The position numbers and the translations under genes are program-made. The notes beneath the pieces are model-generated. The model saw only the letters and a program-made list of their open reading frames with translations. It was not told the DNA's origin and searched no databases. A stretch of 64,000 nucleotides of DNA from Brachybacterium sp. UMB0905 (GTDB lineage: Bacteria; Actinomycetota; Actinomycetes; Actinomycetales; Dermabacteraceae), in contig NZ_PNHL01000011.1 of NCBI RefSeq assembly GCF_002871795.1, forward strand, positions 40,353 through 104,352. Reading direction: 5' to 3'. Below, one piece after another: positions 51,401 through 61,300 of the stretch. Numbering within the stretch: position 1 is the stretch's first letter; each line of letters begins with the position of its first letter.

Positions 51401-54400
51401 CCCCGAGCCCCACCCCCACTGCCCGCAAAGGCTCGGCGCCGCAGGAGTCACCCGTCGCGCCCGGACAGATGCGCCTTGCCCGCATCCAGCTGCACAACTG
51501 GGGCACCTTCGACAAAGGCCATGACCTCGCAGTGCCGCGTGAGGGCCTGCTGCTGACTGGTGAATCCGGATCCGGCAAGTCCTCGGTGCTGGATGCGATC
51601 AGCGCCGTGCTCATGAAACCCGGGGAGGTGCGGTTCAACGCCGCGGCCCAGGACGGCGGTGCGGGGGACCGCGACCGGACGCCGCTCAGCTACGTCCGCG
51701 GCGCGTATCGCAAGGAGTCCGATGAGGACACCGGGGAGATGCGCGCCGGGTACCTCCGCCCGTCCACCACGGTCTCCGGCATCGCCCTGACCTTCGAGAA
51801 CGGAACTGGCGGCGCGGTCACCGCGATCCGGGTGATGCATGTGCCCGGCCGCGGCACCGCGGCAGCGGACCTGCGCTCGGCCTTCCTGCTGTTCGACCGG
51901 GCGGTGGAGCTGAACGAGGTGCTGGAGCTGTCCACCTCCGGGATCGATCGCCGACGGCTCAAGCGAGCCCTCTCGCCGCAGGTGGCGTCTGATTCGTACA
52001 CGACCTTCGGGGTGGCGCTGCGCCGACTGACGGGCATCGGCTCTGAGGCGGCCCAGCGCCTGCTGCACCGCACCCAGTCCGCGAAATCCCTCACCTCCCT
52101 GAATGACCTGCTGCGCAGCTTCATGCTGGAGGAGCCCGGCACCTTCTCCCTGGCCGAGCAGGCCGTCGAGCAGTTCCGGGCGCTGCAGGATGCGCACGCC
52201 ACCGTGGTCGATGCCCGCCAGCAGGTGAATGTCCTGCTGCCGCAGCGAGAGGCCTGGGCCGAGCACGCCCGCGCCACGGGGCAGCGTGATGAGATCCAGC
52301 ATTTGCGCGAGTGCACTGAACCGTTCCGATACACAGTCCTGCAGCGCCTAGCGCAGCGGGACCTGGAGGACACGCAGGTCGCGCTGCAGGCCGCCGAGCA
52401 TGAGAGCGAGGCCGCGCAGCAGGCGGAGGCCGATGCCCGCCAGGCTCTGCGCTTGGCCGATCAGGCGCTCGCGGCGCGTGGAGGCGGGGAGCTCACTGCA
52501 GCGGAGCGGGAGATCGAGCTGGCTGAGCAGCGTCTGAACGCCGTGGAGGCGCAGACGCGCTACCTCGCCCCGGTACTGGAGCGGCTGGAGGCGGACGAAC
52601 CCACGAACGCTGAGGATTTCGCGAAGATCCAGGCGCAGGCCCAACGGGAGATCGAACGCCTGGATGCCGAACGGGAGCGGCTGCGCGAATCCTCCGGAGA
52701 GCTGCTGGTGGCCCAGCGCGACGCCGTCGCCCACCGCACCGAGCTCGAGCACGAGATCCGCTCGCTCAACACACGACGCTCCAACCTGCCCTCCCACCTG
52801 GTGGCCGCCCGTGACCAGATCGCCGAGAGTATCGGCGTGCACACCTGGGAGCTGCCCTTCGCCGGAGAGCTCATGGATGTGCGCGAGGCGTCCTGGCGCG
52901 GCGCAGTGGAGCGCCTGCTGCGCGGACTCGCCACCACGATCCTGGTCCCGGAGCGGCTGTACCCCCAGGTCGCTGCCGCCGTGGACGGCCGCGACTGGCG
53001 GCAGCGCATCGCCTACGAGCGGATGCGGGAGCCCAGCGGCACCCTCGCCCCCGACGCGCCGCAGGAGCGCACGGTGCTCAGCGTCCTGCAGCTCGCACAG
53101 GGCCCGCACCAAGCGTGGCTACAGCATCGGCTCACCACGGGCTTCCCGCACGTCCTGGTGGAGGACGTCCCGGAGCTCGCCCGCCACGAACGAGCCCTCT
53201 CTCGCGCCGGTCAGATCAAGAACCGCGATCACCACGTCAAGGACGACCGGCATCGGATCGATGACTGGTCCCGCTGGGTGATCGGCACCGACAACACCGC
53301 GCGGCGCGAGCGCCTGCGCGAGCAGCTCCAGGTCGCGAAGCGCGCGGTCGAGCGCCACCAGGCCCGTGTGGGGGAGGTCGCCCAGCAGGAGCGGCAGTTT
53401 GAACAGCGCCGACGGGACCTCGAGCGCCTGGGCGAGCAGACCTGGGAGGACGTGGACCACGCGGGGGCGACAGCTCGCCTCACGCGACTGCGGGAACAGC
53501 GCGAACGCCTGCTGGCCTCCACTGACCTTGCCCAGCTGAATGCAGCCCAGCAGCGGGCTGACCAGGAGTATCGCGAGGCCACGGAGGTTTCCGCGGCGGC
53601 GCGCGATGCACTGCGGCGCCTGCGCGAGGAGGTCGCGGAGGCCCGCGAGGACCTGCGCACCGCCCGCACCCACCTGGAGGGCGTGGAGCTCGAGCCGGAG
53701 GTGTTCGAGGCCCTGGATCGCCGGGTCCGCGGGACCCGCCGTAGCGCTTTGACCCGTCGGTCCCTCGCCGAGGCGATGCTGCCGCTCGAGCGGGGGCTGG
53801 GAGAGGAGCTGAACGCCGCCGAGCGGGCGCGGCGCACCGCGGAGAGCACCCTCGCGGCGGCCCGGGCCGAGTACCTGCGCCGCTGGGCGGAACGCTCGGT
53901 GAACCTCGTCGATGACATCGTGGCGACCGAGGATTTCCTGGCGGTGCTGGAGCGGCTGGAACGTGACCGGCTGCCGGATTTCGAGCAGCGGTTCCGGGAG
54001 CTGCTGCGCACTCAGTCGCAGAACAACATCGGCCAGCTGCGGGCCGTGATCGCGCAGGCCATCCGGGATGTTCACCAGCGGCTGGACCCGGTGAATGCCT
54101 CGCTGCGACAGAGCCAGTTCGACACCGAGCGCCGCACCTGGCTGCGCCTGGTGGCGCGGCAGCGCCACACCCAGGAGGTGGTGCAGTTCCTCGCCGAGCT
54201 GACCTCGATCACGGAGGGGGCGTTCGGGCCAGAGGATTCGATCGAGCGAGCGGAGGCGCGGTTCGCCGGGATGGATGCGCTGCTGCGGCGCCTCGGCTCC
54301 GCGGAGACCGCGGATGTGTCGTGGCGCCGACGGGTGCTGGATACCCGTCAGCATGTGGAGTTCGTGGCGCAGGAGCTCGATGAGAGCGGGACCGTCCTGG

Positions 54401-54762
54401 ACCTGTACTCCGATGCGGGGGGCCGCTCCGGGGGACAGCGCCAGCGCCTGGTCACCTTCTGCCTCGCGGCATCGCTGCGCTACCAGCTGACCGACTCCGC
54501 GGAGGGCCTGCCGCCCTACGGCCTGGTGGTCCTCGATGAGGCCTTCGACAAGACCGATGTGCATTTCACGCGCGCTGGCCTGGAGGTCTTCCGCTCTTTC
54601 GGCTTCCAGCTGCTGCTCGCGACGCCGCTGAAGATGCTGCAGACCATCGAGGCGTATGTGGGCGGCGCGGCCGTGGTCAGTAAGAACTCCCGGGACTGCT
54701 CCACCTTCGCGGCAGCGACGTTCCTGTCCTCAACAGAAGAGAGCCCGGAGGCGGGGTCGTGA
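51397..54762 (+). CDS. jetC: Wadjet SMC-like ATPase JetC (MksB-like)
   Basis: 1121 aa. Walker A is TGESGSGKSSVLDAIS (Gly55-Ser62 region). Long coiled coils (roughly 290-440 and 640-860) surround a hinge-like globular region (ERTVLSVLQLAQGPHQAWLQ). Near the C-terminus is the ABC signature GGRSGGQRQRLVTFCLAASL and the Walker B/D-loop VVLDEAFDKTDVHFTRAGL. It is the DNA-translocating motor of the system. The length fits JetC. Starts on the ATGA overlap with jetB and ends on a GTGA overlap with jetD. Confidence 0.94.
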   Translation: MTPSPTPTARKGSAPQESPVAPGQMRLARIQLHNWGTFDKGHDLAVPREGLLLTGESGSGKSSVLDAISAVLMKPGEVRFNAAAQDGGAGDRDRTPLSYVRGAYRKESDEDTGEMRAGYLRPSTTVSGIALTFENGTGGAVTAIRVMHVPGRGTAAADLRSAFLLFDRAVELNEVLELSTSGIDRRRLKRALSPQVASDSYTTFGVALRRLTGIGSEAAQRLLHRTQSAKSLTSLNDLLRSFMLEEPGTFSLAEQAVEQFRALQDAHATVVDARQQVNVLLPQREAWAEHARATGQRDEIQHLRECTEPFRYTVLQRLAQRDLEDTQVALQAAEHESEAAQQAEADARQALRLADQALAARGGGELTAAEREIELAEQRLNAVEAQTRYLAPVLERLEADEPTNAEDFAKIQAQAQREIERLDAERERLRESSGELLVAQRDAVAHRTELEHEIRSLNTRRSNLPSHLVAARDQIAESIGVHTWELPFAGELMDVREASWRGAVERLLRGLATTILVPERLYPQVAAAVDGRDWRQRIAYERMREPSGTLAPDAPQERTVLSVLQLAQGPHQAWLQHRLTTGFPHVLVEDVPELARHERALSRAGQIKNRDHHVKDDRHRIDDWSRWVIGTDNTARRERLREQLQVAKRAVERHQARVGEVAQQERQFEQRRRDLERLGEQTWEDVDHAGATARLTRLREQRERLLASTDLAQLNAAQQRADQEYREATEVSAAARDALRRLREEVAEAREDLRTARTHLEGVELEPEVFEALDRRVRGTRRSALTRRSLAEAMLPLERGLGEELNAAERARRTAESTLAAARAEYLRRWAERSVNLVDDIVATEDFLAVLERLERDRLPDFEQRFRELLRTQSQNNIGQLRAVIAQAIRDVHQRLDPVNASLRQSQFDTERRTWLRLVARQRHTQEVVQFLAELTSITEGAFGPEDSIERAEARFAGMDALLRRLGSAETADVSWRRRVLDTRQHVEFVAQELDESGTVLDLYSDAGGRSGGQRQRLVTFCLAASLRYQLTDSAEGLPPYGLVVLDEAFDKTDVHFTRAGLEVFRSFGFQLLLATPLKMLQTIEAYVGGAAVVSKNSRDCSTFAAATFLSSTEESPEAGS

Positions 54763-56006
54763 GGTCCGTGCAAGAGGTGCGTGACCTGCTGCGCACTCGC
54801 TGGAAGCGGTCGATGGCGGCATGGCTCGCGGACCCGTCGGCGGCTGCGGTCTCCCTTCCCCTGCACCCGCCGACGCAGCCGCAGGTGCTCGCGGATCCCG
54901 CGGCGGTGCAGCGCTGGGTGGAGCAGTGGAGCAGCGCACCCGCGGTGCTGCGCGATGCGGTCATCTGGCGCCGCGTGGCCTGGGCGCACCTGGGGGCGCA
55001 GGAGCTGCCGCACCGCTGGGAGCTCGCCGGCGCCGAGCAGCTCACCCGCGCCGCCGGGCCTGCTGCGCATGAGCAGTTCACGCAGCTCAGCCACTGGGTG
55101 CAGCGGGCGCTGGTGCTGCTCACGGGCGCGTCGGACCGACCGGCAGGGGAGCTGCGGGAGGTTCTGGCGCGGGCGATCGTCGCGCAGCGCAGTCGCTGGC
55201 TCGGCATGGATCGGGTCGATGCGGAGCTGTGTCTGCGGGCGGCCGCGTGGGTGCTCGCCCATCCGGCCTCGGGTCTGCGGATCCGCCAGGTGCCGCTGCC
55301 GGGGATGCACACCAAATGGCTGCAAGCGCATCGCGCCGTGGTCCGCGCCCTGGTCGCCGCGGCGCAGGGCGAGGGGACAGCGGTCGATCAGGACCTGGGG
55401 CTTGCCGCGGAGCCGTCGTTCCACGATGTGCTGGTGCTCGATCCTGCGCTGCGCGGCGCTGGTCTGGGCCCGCGCATGCCGCGCGCCAGCCGCGTGGACG
55501 CCGCGCTCCTCGCTGAGCTGGAGCTCAGTCCGCGTATCGTGCTGATCTGCGAGAACTCCGAAACGGTGCAGGTGCTCCCGGACCTGCCCGGCACCGTCGC
55601 GCTCTCCGGGGCCGGATACGCGGTGGCGAGCGTGCTCGAGGTGCCGTGGGTCCAGCGTGCACCGGTGCTGTACTGGGGTGATCTGGATGCGGACGGTTTC
55701 CGGATCCTCCACCGCGCCCGCGCCCACCATCCCGCCGTCACGAGCATCCTCATGGACGCGGAGACCTTCGCGCGGTATGCGGAGCTGGCGGTGACGAGCA
55801 CCCCGCCGCCCATGGCGGAGCTGCCCTCGCTCACGGAGGGGGAGCAGGAGATGTACCAGCGGCTGCAGGCCGACGGGCTGCGGCTCGAGCAGGAGCGCAT
55901 CGAGCTCAGCTATGCGGTGGAGACGCTGCGCGAGAGCCTTGCTTCCCGGGGACCTCACGCGGTCGCCGACGTCGGAATCTCCTCACCGAGCCGCACGGCA
56001 CGGTAG
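54759..56006 (+). CDS. jetD: Wadjet Toprim nuclease JetD (DUF3322/DUF2220)
   Basis: 415 aa from GTG. The N-terminal DUF3322 region includes WLGMDRVDAELCLRAAAWVL and IRQVPLPGMHTKWLQAHRAV. The C-terminal Toprim-like nuclease has the acidic metal sites VLICENSETVQVLPDLPG (Glu) and LYWGDLDADGFRILHRARAH (Asp-x-Asp). JetD cuts DNA once the JetABC motor stalls on a small circle. The last gene of the operon, it completes a type I jetABCD set. Confidence 0.93.
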   Translation: MRSVQEVRDLLRTRWKRSMAAWLADPSAAAVSLPLHPPTQPQVLADPAAVQRWVEQWSSAPAVLRDAVIWRRVAWAHLGAQELPHRWELAGAEQLTRAAGPAAHEQFTQLSHWVQRALVLLTGASDRPAGELREVLARAIVAQRSRWLGMDRVDAELCLRAAAWVLAHPASGLRIRQVPLPGMHTKWLQAHRAVVRALVAAAQGEGTAVDQDLGLAAEPSFHDVLVLDPALRGAGLGPRMPRASRVDAALLAELELSPRIVLICENSETVQVLPDLPGTVALSGAGYAVASVLEVPWVQRAPVLYWGDLDADGFRILHRARAHHPAVTSILMDAETFARYAELAVTSTPPPMAELPSLTEGEQEMYQRLQADGLRLEQERIELSYAVETLRESLASRGPHAVADVGISSPSRTAR

Positions 56007-56022
56007 GGATCGGCACCAGCGT

Positions 56023-56343
56023 CTACGACGTCATCGCTGCGTCGGCCAGCGGCGGCGTCCCGTCGGCCCGTGGAGCGGTGAACCGTGCGGTGAACTCCTC
56101 CATCAGGTCGGGCACCTGCTCCGCGGGCGGGCCGACGTGCACTGTCCGACGGGCATCGTCGTCATGGACGAACACCTCACCGTCCCGGTATCGGCCGGGG
56201 CTGCGGGAGAGGTCGTACCCCTGCACCATGAAATGCAGCGCGAGCAGCGTCGACTCATCGAGCCGGGCCTTGCGGGCGGCGAGCACCTGCAGGTACGTCG
56301 TCGCATCGGAGTACCCCTTGACCGCGATCCACGTGCGGTCCAC
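56023..56343 (-). pseudogene. Fragment of a Fic/DOC family AMP-transferase
   Basis: A 106-codon frame, DRTWIAVKGYSDATTYLQVL through LDESTLLALHFMVQGYDLSR and VHVGPPAEQVPDLMEEFTAR, corresponds to the region ahead of the Fic core. The catalytic loop HPFx[DE]GNGR is missing because the frame stops shortly after, and the front lacks a credible start (only an internal GTG at 56343). Both ends are therefore lost. It lies antisense between jetD and the zinc-free ribosomal protein genes, possibly debris from defence-island turnover. Confidence 0.6.
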
Positions 56344-56373
56344 GGAGATCTGCTCGTCCTCCCCGCCCCGGGG

Positions 56374-56622
56374 TCAGCCCTTCTGGCCGTAGCGGCGGCG
56401 GAACTTCTCCACCCGACCAGCGGTGTCCAGCACGGTGGCGCGGCCGGTGTAGAAGGGGTGCGAAGCGGAGGAGACCTCCACGTCGATCACCGGGTAGGTG
56501 TTGCCGTCCTCCCACTCGATGGTCTGATCCGAGGTGCGGGTGGAGCGAGTGAGGAAGGCGTGGTTCGCGCCCTTGTCGCGGAAGACGACGGGGCGGTACT
56601 CGGGGTGGATGCCGGGCTTCAT
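56374..56622 (-). CDS. rpmE2: 50S ribosomal protein L31 type B (zinc-independent)
   Basis: 82 aa, begins [18 protein letters not shown]. It has the type-B insert ([20 protein letters not shown]) and [20 protein letters not shown] but none of the CxxC zinc ligands of type A. Such paralogues replace zinc-containing L31 under zinc shortage. Last of a three-gene operon behind a Zur-like box. Ribosome site GAAGGAG. Confidence 0.95.
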   Translation of the reverse strand: MKPGIHPEYRPVVFRDKGANHAFLTRSTRTSDQTIEWEDGNTYPVIDVEVSSASHPFYTGRATVLDTAGRVEKFRRRYGQKG

Positions 56623-56653
56623 CGGGGTTCTCCTTCGGGGCGGTGAGCGGGGC

Positions 56654-56959
56654 TTACCAGCTGGACTTGGTCACGCCGGGCAGCTCGCCGCGGTGGGCGA
56701 GCTCGCGCAGCCGGACGCGGGACAGGCCGAAACGGCGCAGGTGACCGCGGGGGCGGCCGTCGATCGCATCGCGGTTGCGCAGCCGGGTGGGGCTCGCGTC
56801 GCGTGGCAGGCGCTGCAGGGCACGCTGGGCCTGGATCTTCTCCGCGAGGGAGCTGTCGGGGCTCTTGATGGTGCGCTTGAGCTCAGCGCGCTGCTCGGCG
56901 TAGCGGGCAACGGTGCGTCGGCGGCGGGCGTCGGCGGCGATCTTCGAGGTCTTGGCCAT
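56654..56959 (-). CDS. rpsN: 30S ribosomal protein S14, zinc-independent form
   Basis: 101 aa with the S14 core [20 protein letters not shown] and [25 protein letters not shown] ending. It lacks the four Cys of the zinc-binding form. The ATG overlaps the rpmG stop (TGATG), so translation is coupled. Expected to be induced when zinc is scarce. Confidence 0.95.
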   Translation of the reverse strand: MAKTSKIAADARRRRTVARYAEQRAELKRTIKSPDSSLAEKIQAQRALQRLPRDASPTRLRNRDAIDGRPRGHLRRFGLSRVRLRELAHRGELPGVTKSSW

Positions 56960-57126
56960 CAGCGGGACTCCTTGAACTCGACGACAGCCCGGACCTTCGG
57001 GTCGTACTTGCGCAGCACCAGGCGATCGGGGGTGTTGCGGCGGTTCTTCGTGGTGCGGTACACGGTGCCGGTTCCGGCGCTCGAGCGCAGCGCGACCTGC
57101 GCGCGGACCTCGTTCTTGCGGGCCAT
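56959..57126 (-). CDS. rpmG: 50S ribosomal protein L33, zinc-independent form
   Basis: 55 aa: [55 protein letters not shown]. Normal L33 length, without the CxxC pairs of the zinc form. First gene of the operon; ribosome site GGAAGGA. Its promoter TTGACG-N18-TAATCT is overlapped by the Zur-like box. Confidence 0.95.
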   Translation of the reverse strand: MARKNEVRAQVALRSSAGTGTVYRTTKNRRNTPDRLVLRKYDPKVRAVVEFKESR

Positions 57127-57180
57127 GGGTTCCTTCCGATGCGGGAGCGCGGACTTGACAGCCGCGCGAGACGACCGCTG

Positions 57181-57210
57181 AGATTAGCTACTGAGAACCG
57201 TTATCGTCAA
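57181..57210 (-). promoter_or_regulatory. Zur-like box over the ribosomal protein promoter
   Basis: Minus-strand -35 TTGACG (57210-57205) and -10 TAATCT (57186-57181) are 18 nt apart. The dyad TGAGAACCGTTATCGTCA (57192-57209) lies between and over them and resembles actinobacterial Zur sites (TGA-AACGGTT/ATC-TCA pattern). Zur with zinc would repress; zinc starvation would release both the ribosomal operon and the divergent COG0523 gene. Confidence 0.75.
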
Positions 57211-57225
57211 GCGGAGGAGTTGTCC

Positions 57226-58347
57226 GTGCCCCAGCAGTCCCAGCCTGATCGCGCCCACCCGGCCGCCGACGGGGGGCGCAGCGTCCCCGTCGCGGTGATC
57301 TCCGCGGTGGACCCTGTGCTGCGCGACGCCCTCATCGCGAGTCTGCTGCTGGATGCCCAGGATGCCGTGGCCTTGCGCTACGAGCTCGTCGCAGAATCTG
57401 CCGCACTGCGCCGCCTGATCGTCAGCTCCCGGGGTGTCCTCGAGGACGAGCTGGTGGACCTCGACCACCCCTGCCACTCCTGCGCCATGCGCGAGGACGC
57501 CGTGCCCACCCTCGAGCGCCTCGCCCGCACGCCCGGCATCGCCGCGATCCTGCTGGCCCCGCCGCTGTCCGCTGAGCCGGCCACCGTCTGCGGTGCCCTG
57601 CGCGCCCAGGAGGACGGCTGGCACCTGGCCGATGCCGCCGTGGTGCTCGATGCCGAGACCGCGATCCACGACCTGCTGGGCGATGACACCCTCGCCGAGC
57701 GCGGACTGCAGTGGCTCGCCGAGGACCATCGGGCCGTGGGCGAGGCGCTCGCCGCCCAGCTCGAATACGCGCCCACCGTGGTGCTCGAGGGCGACGGGGC
57801 TGGCGCCGGTGCGGCGCTCATCGAGCATCTGCGCGCCCCCGAGCAGCAGCTCATCGAGGGGATCTATGCCCTGGATGCGCGGATGCTGCTGAGTGGGCGC
57901 CTGGACCACATGCTGGCGCTGCGTCGGCGTGACGTGCGCTACGTCGAGCCCTACGGCGGCCCCACCGGGCACGGCACCTGGACCCTGGATCTCATCTCCG
58001 AGCGGCCCTTCCACCCCGATCGCCTGCTCGAGCAGATCGAGGCGATCGGCGCCGGACACCTGCGCGGCCGCGGCCGCTTCTGGGTCCCCGACCGCCCGGA
58101 CAGCATCTGCCAGTGGGACGGCGCCGGGGGACAGGTCGCCGTCGGCGCCGTGTGGCGCACCCGCGATGACCTGCCCACCACGCGTCTGGTCGTCACCGGC
58201 ATCCACCCCGAGGACCGCGAGCGGGTGCGCACCGCTTTCGGACGCGCCCTGCTCACCGAGGAGGAATGGGCCGACGGGCTGGCGCCGTGGCTGGGCTGCG
58301 AGGATCGGCTCGCCCCGTGGCTCGGGGAGCGGGAGTCGGCGGCCTGA
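57226..58347 (+). CDS. COG0523/CobW-family protein lacking the GTPase P-loop
   Basis: 373 aa from GTG (ribosome site GGAGGAG). The C-terminal CobW_C domain is clear: GHLRGRGRFWVPDRPDSICQ and AVGAVWRTRDDLPTTRLVVT. The N-terminal part keeps a family-like cysteine motif, DHPCHSCAMRED (usually GCxxCxxR-D). However, where Walker A (GxxGxGKT) should be it reads AVISAVDPVLRDALIASLLL, with no GKT, so it probably does not bind GTP in the usual way. Divergent from the zinc-free ribosomal proteins over a Zur-like box, it is likely a zinc-homeostasis protein. Its 3' end overlaps the convergent gene by 95 nt. Confidence 0.82.
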   Translation: MPQQSQPDRAHPAADGGRSVPVAVISAVDPVLRDALIASLLLDAQDAVALRYELVAESAALRRLIVSSRGVLEDELVDLDHPCHSCAMREDAVPTLERLARTPGIAAILLAPPLSAEPATVCGALRAQEDGWHLADAAVVLDAETAIHDLLGDDTLAERGLQWLAEDHRAVGEALAAQLEYAPTVVLEGDGAGAGAALIEHLRAPEQQLIEGIYALDARMLLSGRLDHMLALRRRDVRYVEPYGGPTGHGTWTLDLISERPFHPDRLLEQIEAIGAGHLRGRGRFWVPDRPDSICQWDGAGGQVAVGAVWRTRDDLPTTRLVVTGIHPEDRERVRTAFGRALLTEEEWADGLAPWLGCEDRLAPWLGERESAA

Positions 58348-61300
58348 TCTGCGGCTCCTCCTCCCAGGGGCGCTGGGGCGCGATCGCATCGATCCCATCG
58401 CGTACGAAACCGCCCTCCCGTCGGACCACATTGGAGGCCAGTGGGAGCTGGTGGGAGGCGCTTTCCAGAATGTGCATGAGGTACCCCGCGGTGTTCGGCA
58501 GCGCGAGGATGTCCCCGACGGCCACCCCGCTGGGGAAGTGCAGACGGCGCCGCAGGATCAGCTCCGCCTCGATGCAGTAAGCCCCCACGACGAAGGCGTC
58601 CATCGGCTCCCCGCTCTGGGTGCCGATGCGTACCAGCAGCGGGTCCACCAGGAAGTCATCGGAGGTGGAGCGGCACTGGGTGCGGTTCATCTCCACGCCC
58701 ACGAGGGCCGCGCCGTGACTGGTGGAGGTGCGCTGAATGACGCGCGTCAGGGTCATCCCGCAGCCGTCCAGCAGCGAGCGGCCCGGCTCGCAGGCCAGGC
58801 GCAGCCCACGTGAGCGCAGGGCCTCCGCGGCGGTGGGCACGGACCCGGCAGCTCCATCGGCCCGGGCAGCCCCGTCGGCCTCATCGACACTCGCGGGGGA
58901 AGCGAGCAGCCCGCGCAGCCAGTCCCCGCGCACGGGGGCCTGGTGGTAGGGGTAGTGCTGGGTGAGCGGCGCCCCCTCCCAGGTGATCCAGTCCGCGGGG
59001 TCCGGGCCCTGCGCGGTGCGCACCGCACGCTCGGAGGCCTCCCATTGCTGCTGGTCATCGAGGTAGGACATCGGGATCCCGCCGCCCATGTCCACGAAGG
59101 TCGGCTCGTGTCCCGCCTCCCGCAGGGCATCGATGAGCGTGCAGGCCTCACCGATCGCGAGCGCCCGCGCCGCGGCGTCATAGCCGTGCAGGTGGAAGTG
59201 GACCCCGGCAATCCGCGCCCCGGCCTCCCGCGCGGCGGGGGAGGCCACCCACGCCCGCCAGGTAGCGGCGGACTCTCCGAACCGGGTGGGCGGCACCGGG
59301 CCGACGGGAGTGGGCGCCAGGCGCAGAGCGAGCGCCGGCGGTGCGGCGCCCGGGCGGTCGGTACGCCCCGCGGTGGCGAGGACGTCCAGCACCGCGGCGG
59401 CCTCATCGAGGTTGTCGAGCACCAGCATCGCCCCGCATTCCAGGGCCAGCTCCAGCAGCGGCCGCGGCTTGATCGCCGCGGTGACCACGATGCGCTGAGC
59501 AGGCATGCCGTGCTCGAGGGCCTGGGAGAGCTCCCGCAGGCTGCCCACATCCAGGCCCAGCCCCGCCTCTTGCGCGGCGGCGACCATGCCCAGGGTCTTG
59601 TTCGCCTTGCGGGCCACGAACACGGCGAGCTCCACCCCGGCGTCGTCGGCTGCCTCGGTGAGCTCCGCGGCGTGGCGGGGCAGGGCGGAGAAGTCGTGCA
59701 CGTTCAGCGGGCTGCCGAAGCGCTCCACCAGGTCACGGCAGGCCTCGGGGTCGCCGAGCAACTCGCGCATCCACGGCTCCAGCCGGGCATCCAGCGGCGG
59801 CATCCCCTGGCAGTGAGCCCGCAGCGGATCGGTGGTGCGCAGGCGCCCGGTGAGGCGCTCCGCCCAGCGTTCGGGCTCCTGGTGCAGGTGGCGGTTCAGG
59901 GTGTCGTGGCCGATCACATGGTCCTCCGTCGGTCGTCCCAGCAGCGCAAGGCCCGTCACGGTGCTGCCATCGGCGCGCAGCGCGCTCGCATCCGGGGCGA
60001 TCATGGCACCGCGCCGGCCCGGCCGCACCGTGATCAGCCCGTCGGTCAGGAGCTGGCGCAGCAGCGGCTCGTCGAGGCCCTGCACGCCCGGCGGGGGCAG
60101 CACCGCATCGACCACCACATCAGCCTCGCCGCTGGTGGCGAGCTGCTCGACCGTGGTCCCGGCCTCGAGCGGCCCCAGGTCCACGGCGCCGGAGGCATGC
60201 ATCGCCAGGAGCTTTAGTGCGGTGGCCAGCGGCGGCCCGAAGGCGAAACGCTCGAGCACCTGCGCGGCGTCGCGGAAGCGCTGCCACGTCTCCTCCGGAG
60301 CAGGCAGGCCGCGCAGCAGCCCGGTGAGCGCCGGGTACAGCCGCGCCCAGGCACGCCCGAGCGCCCACGCCGGTCCCGGGGCACGCTCCCCACAGGCCAC
60401 CTGCACACTGCGCTCCAGCGCTGTGAGCGCCTGACCGGGGCCGATGGGCAGATCCGGCTCCGCGCCGGTGGCCAGCGTGTGCTCGATATCCACGCGCGAG
60501 GCCGGGGCGCCACGGTCTTCCAGCAGCGTAAGCGCCGTGTCCACGACGACCGCGAGCACCTGCTCCACGACCCGGGGATCCGCGGGGTCCAGGCGGCGCA
60601 GGCGCTCCTGCCCGACGGTGAGGAGACGCTCGGGCACGTGCGCGGCGGGGCTGTTCGGCTGCGGTTTCGCATCCAGCAGTAGACCGCGGCGTGCGGTGGG
60701 TAGCAGCACCGCCGGCTCGGCCGCACCCCGCTCATGGCGCAGCGCACCGTCCGGCTGCTCGACGAAGCGGCCGCCGCGGCCCTCGGTGAGCATGAGCGCC
60801 GCATCCAGGAAGGTCAGCGCCGCCCCACGCAGCGCCACCCGCGAGCCCGGCGGGACGTGCACAGGATCGAGCATCTCCTCAGGCGGCAGCACCGCGGGGC
60901 GCAACGGCACAGCCCCCTGCCAGCTGCGAGCGAGAGCGCCCTCATGTGCGCGGGCATGCCCGGTGGCCACGAGCACCTCGTCGGCCCCCGTGATCACCTC
61001 GCCGCCCTTCAGCTGGACGGACCAGGTCTCGCCGACCGGCTGGACGGCGGTGGCGCGCGTGCGCACCCGGGTGAGGTCGGCGTGCTCGCCCAGGGCCGAC
61101 CACAGGCGCGACCAGCGCTCGGCGAGGTACTGGCCTACGACGGCACGCGGCGGGAAGAGCTCCTCGGCCAGCTGCGGCGCATGCTCGGCGCACCACGCCG
61201 GGAAGCTCGCCGCGGTGCTGCTGGCGGGCGCATCGATCACCCGGCAGTCCACGTTCAGCCGCAGCGGCGCCGGCTGATCCGGGCGGTAGGCGGCGCCGGT

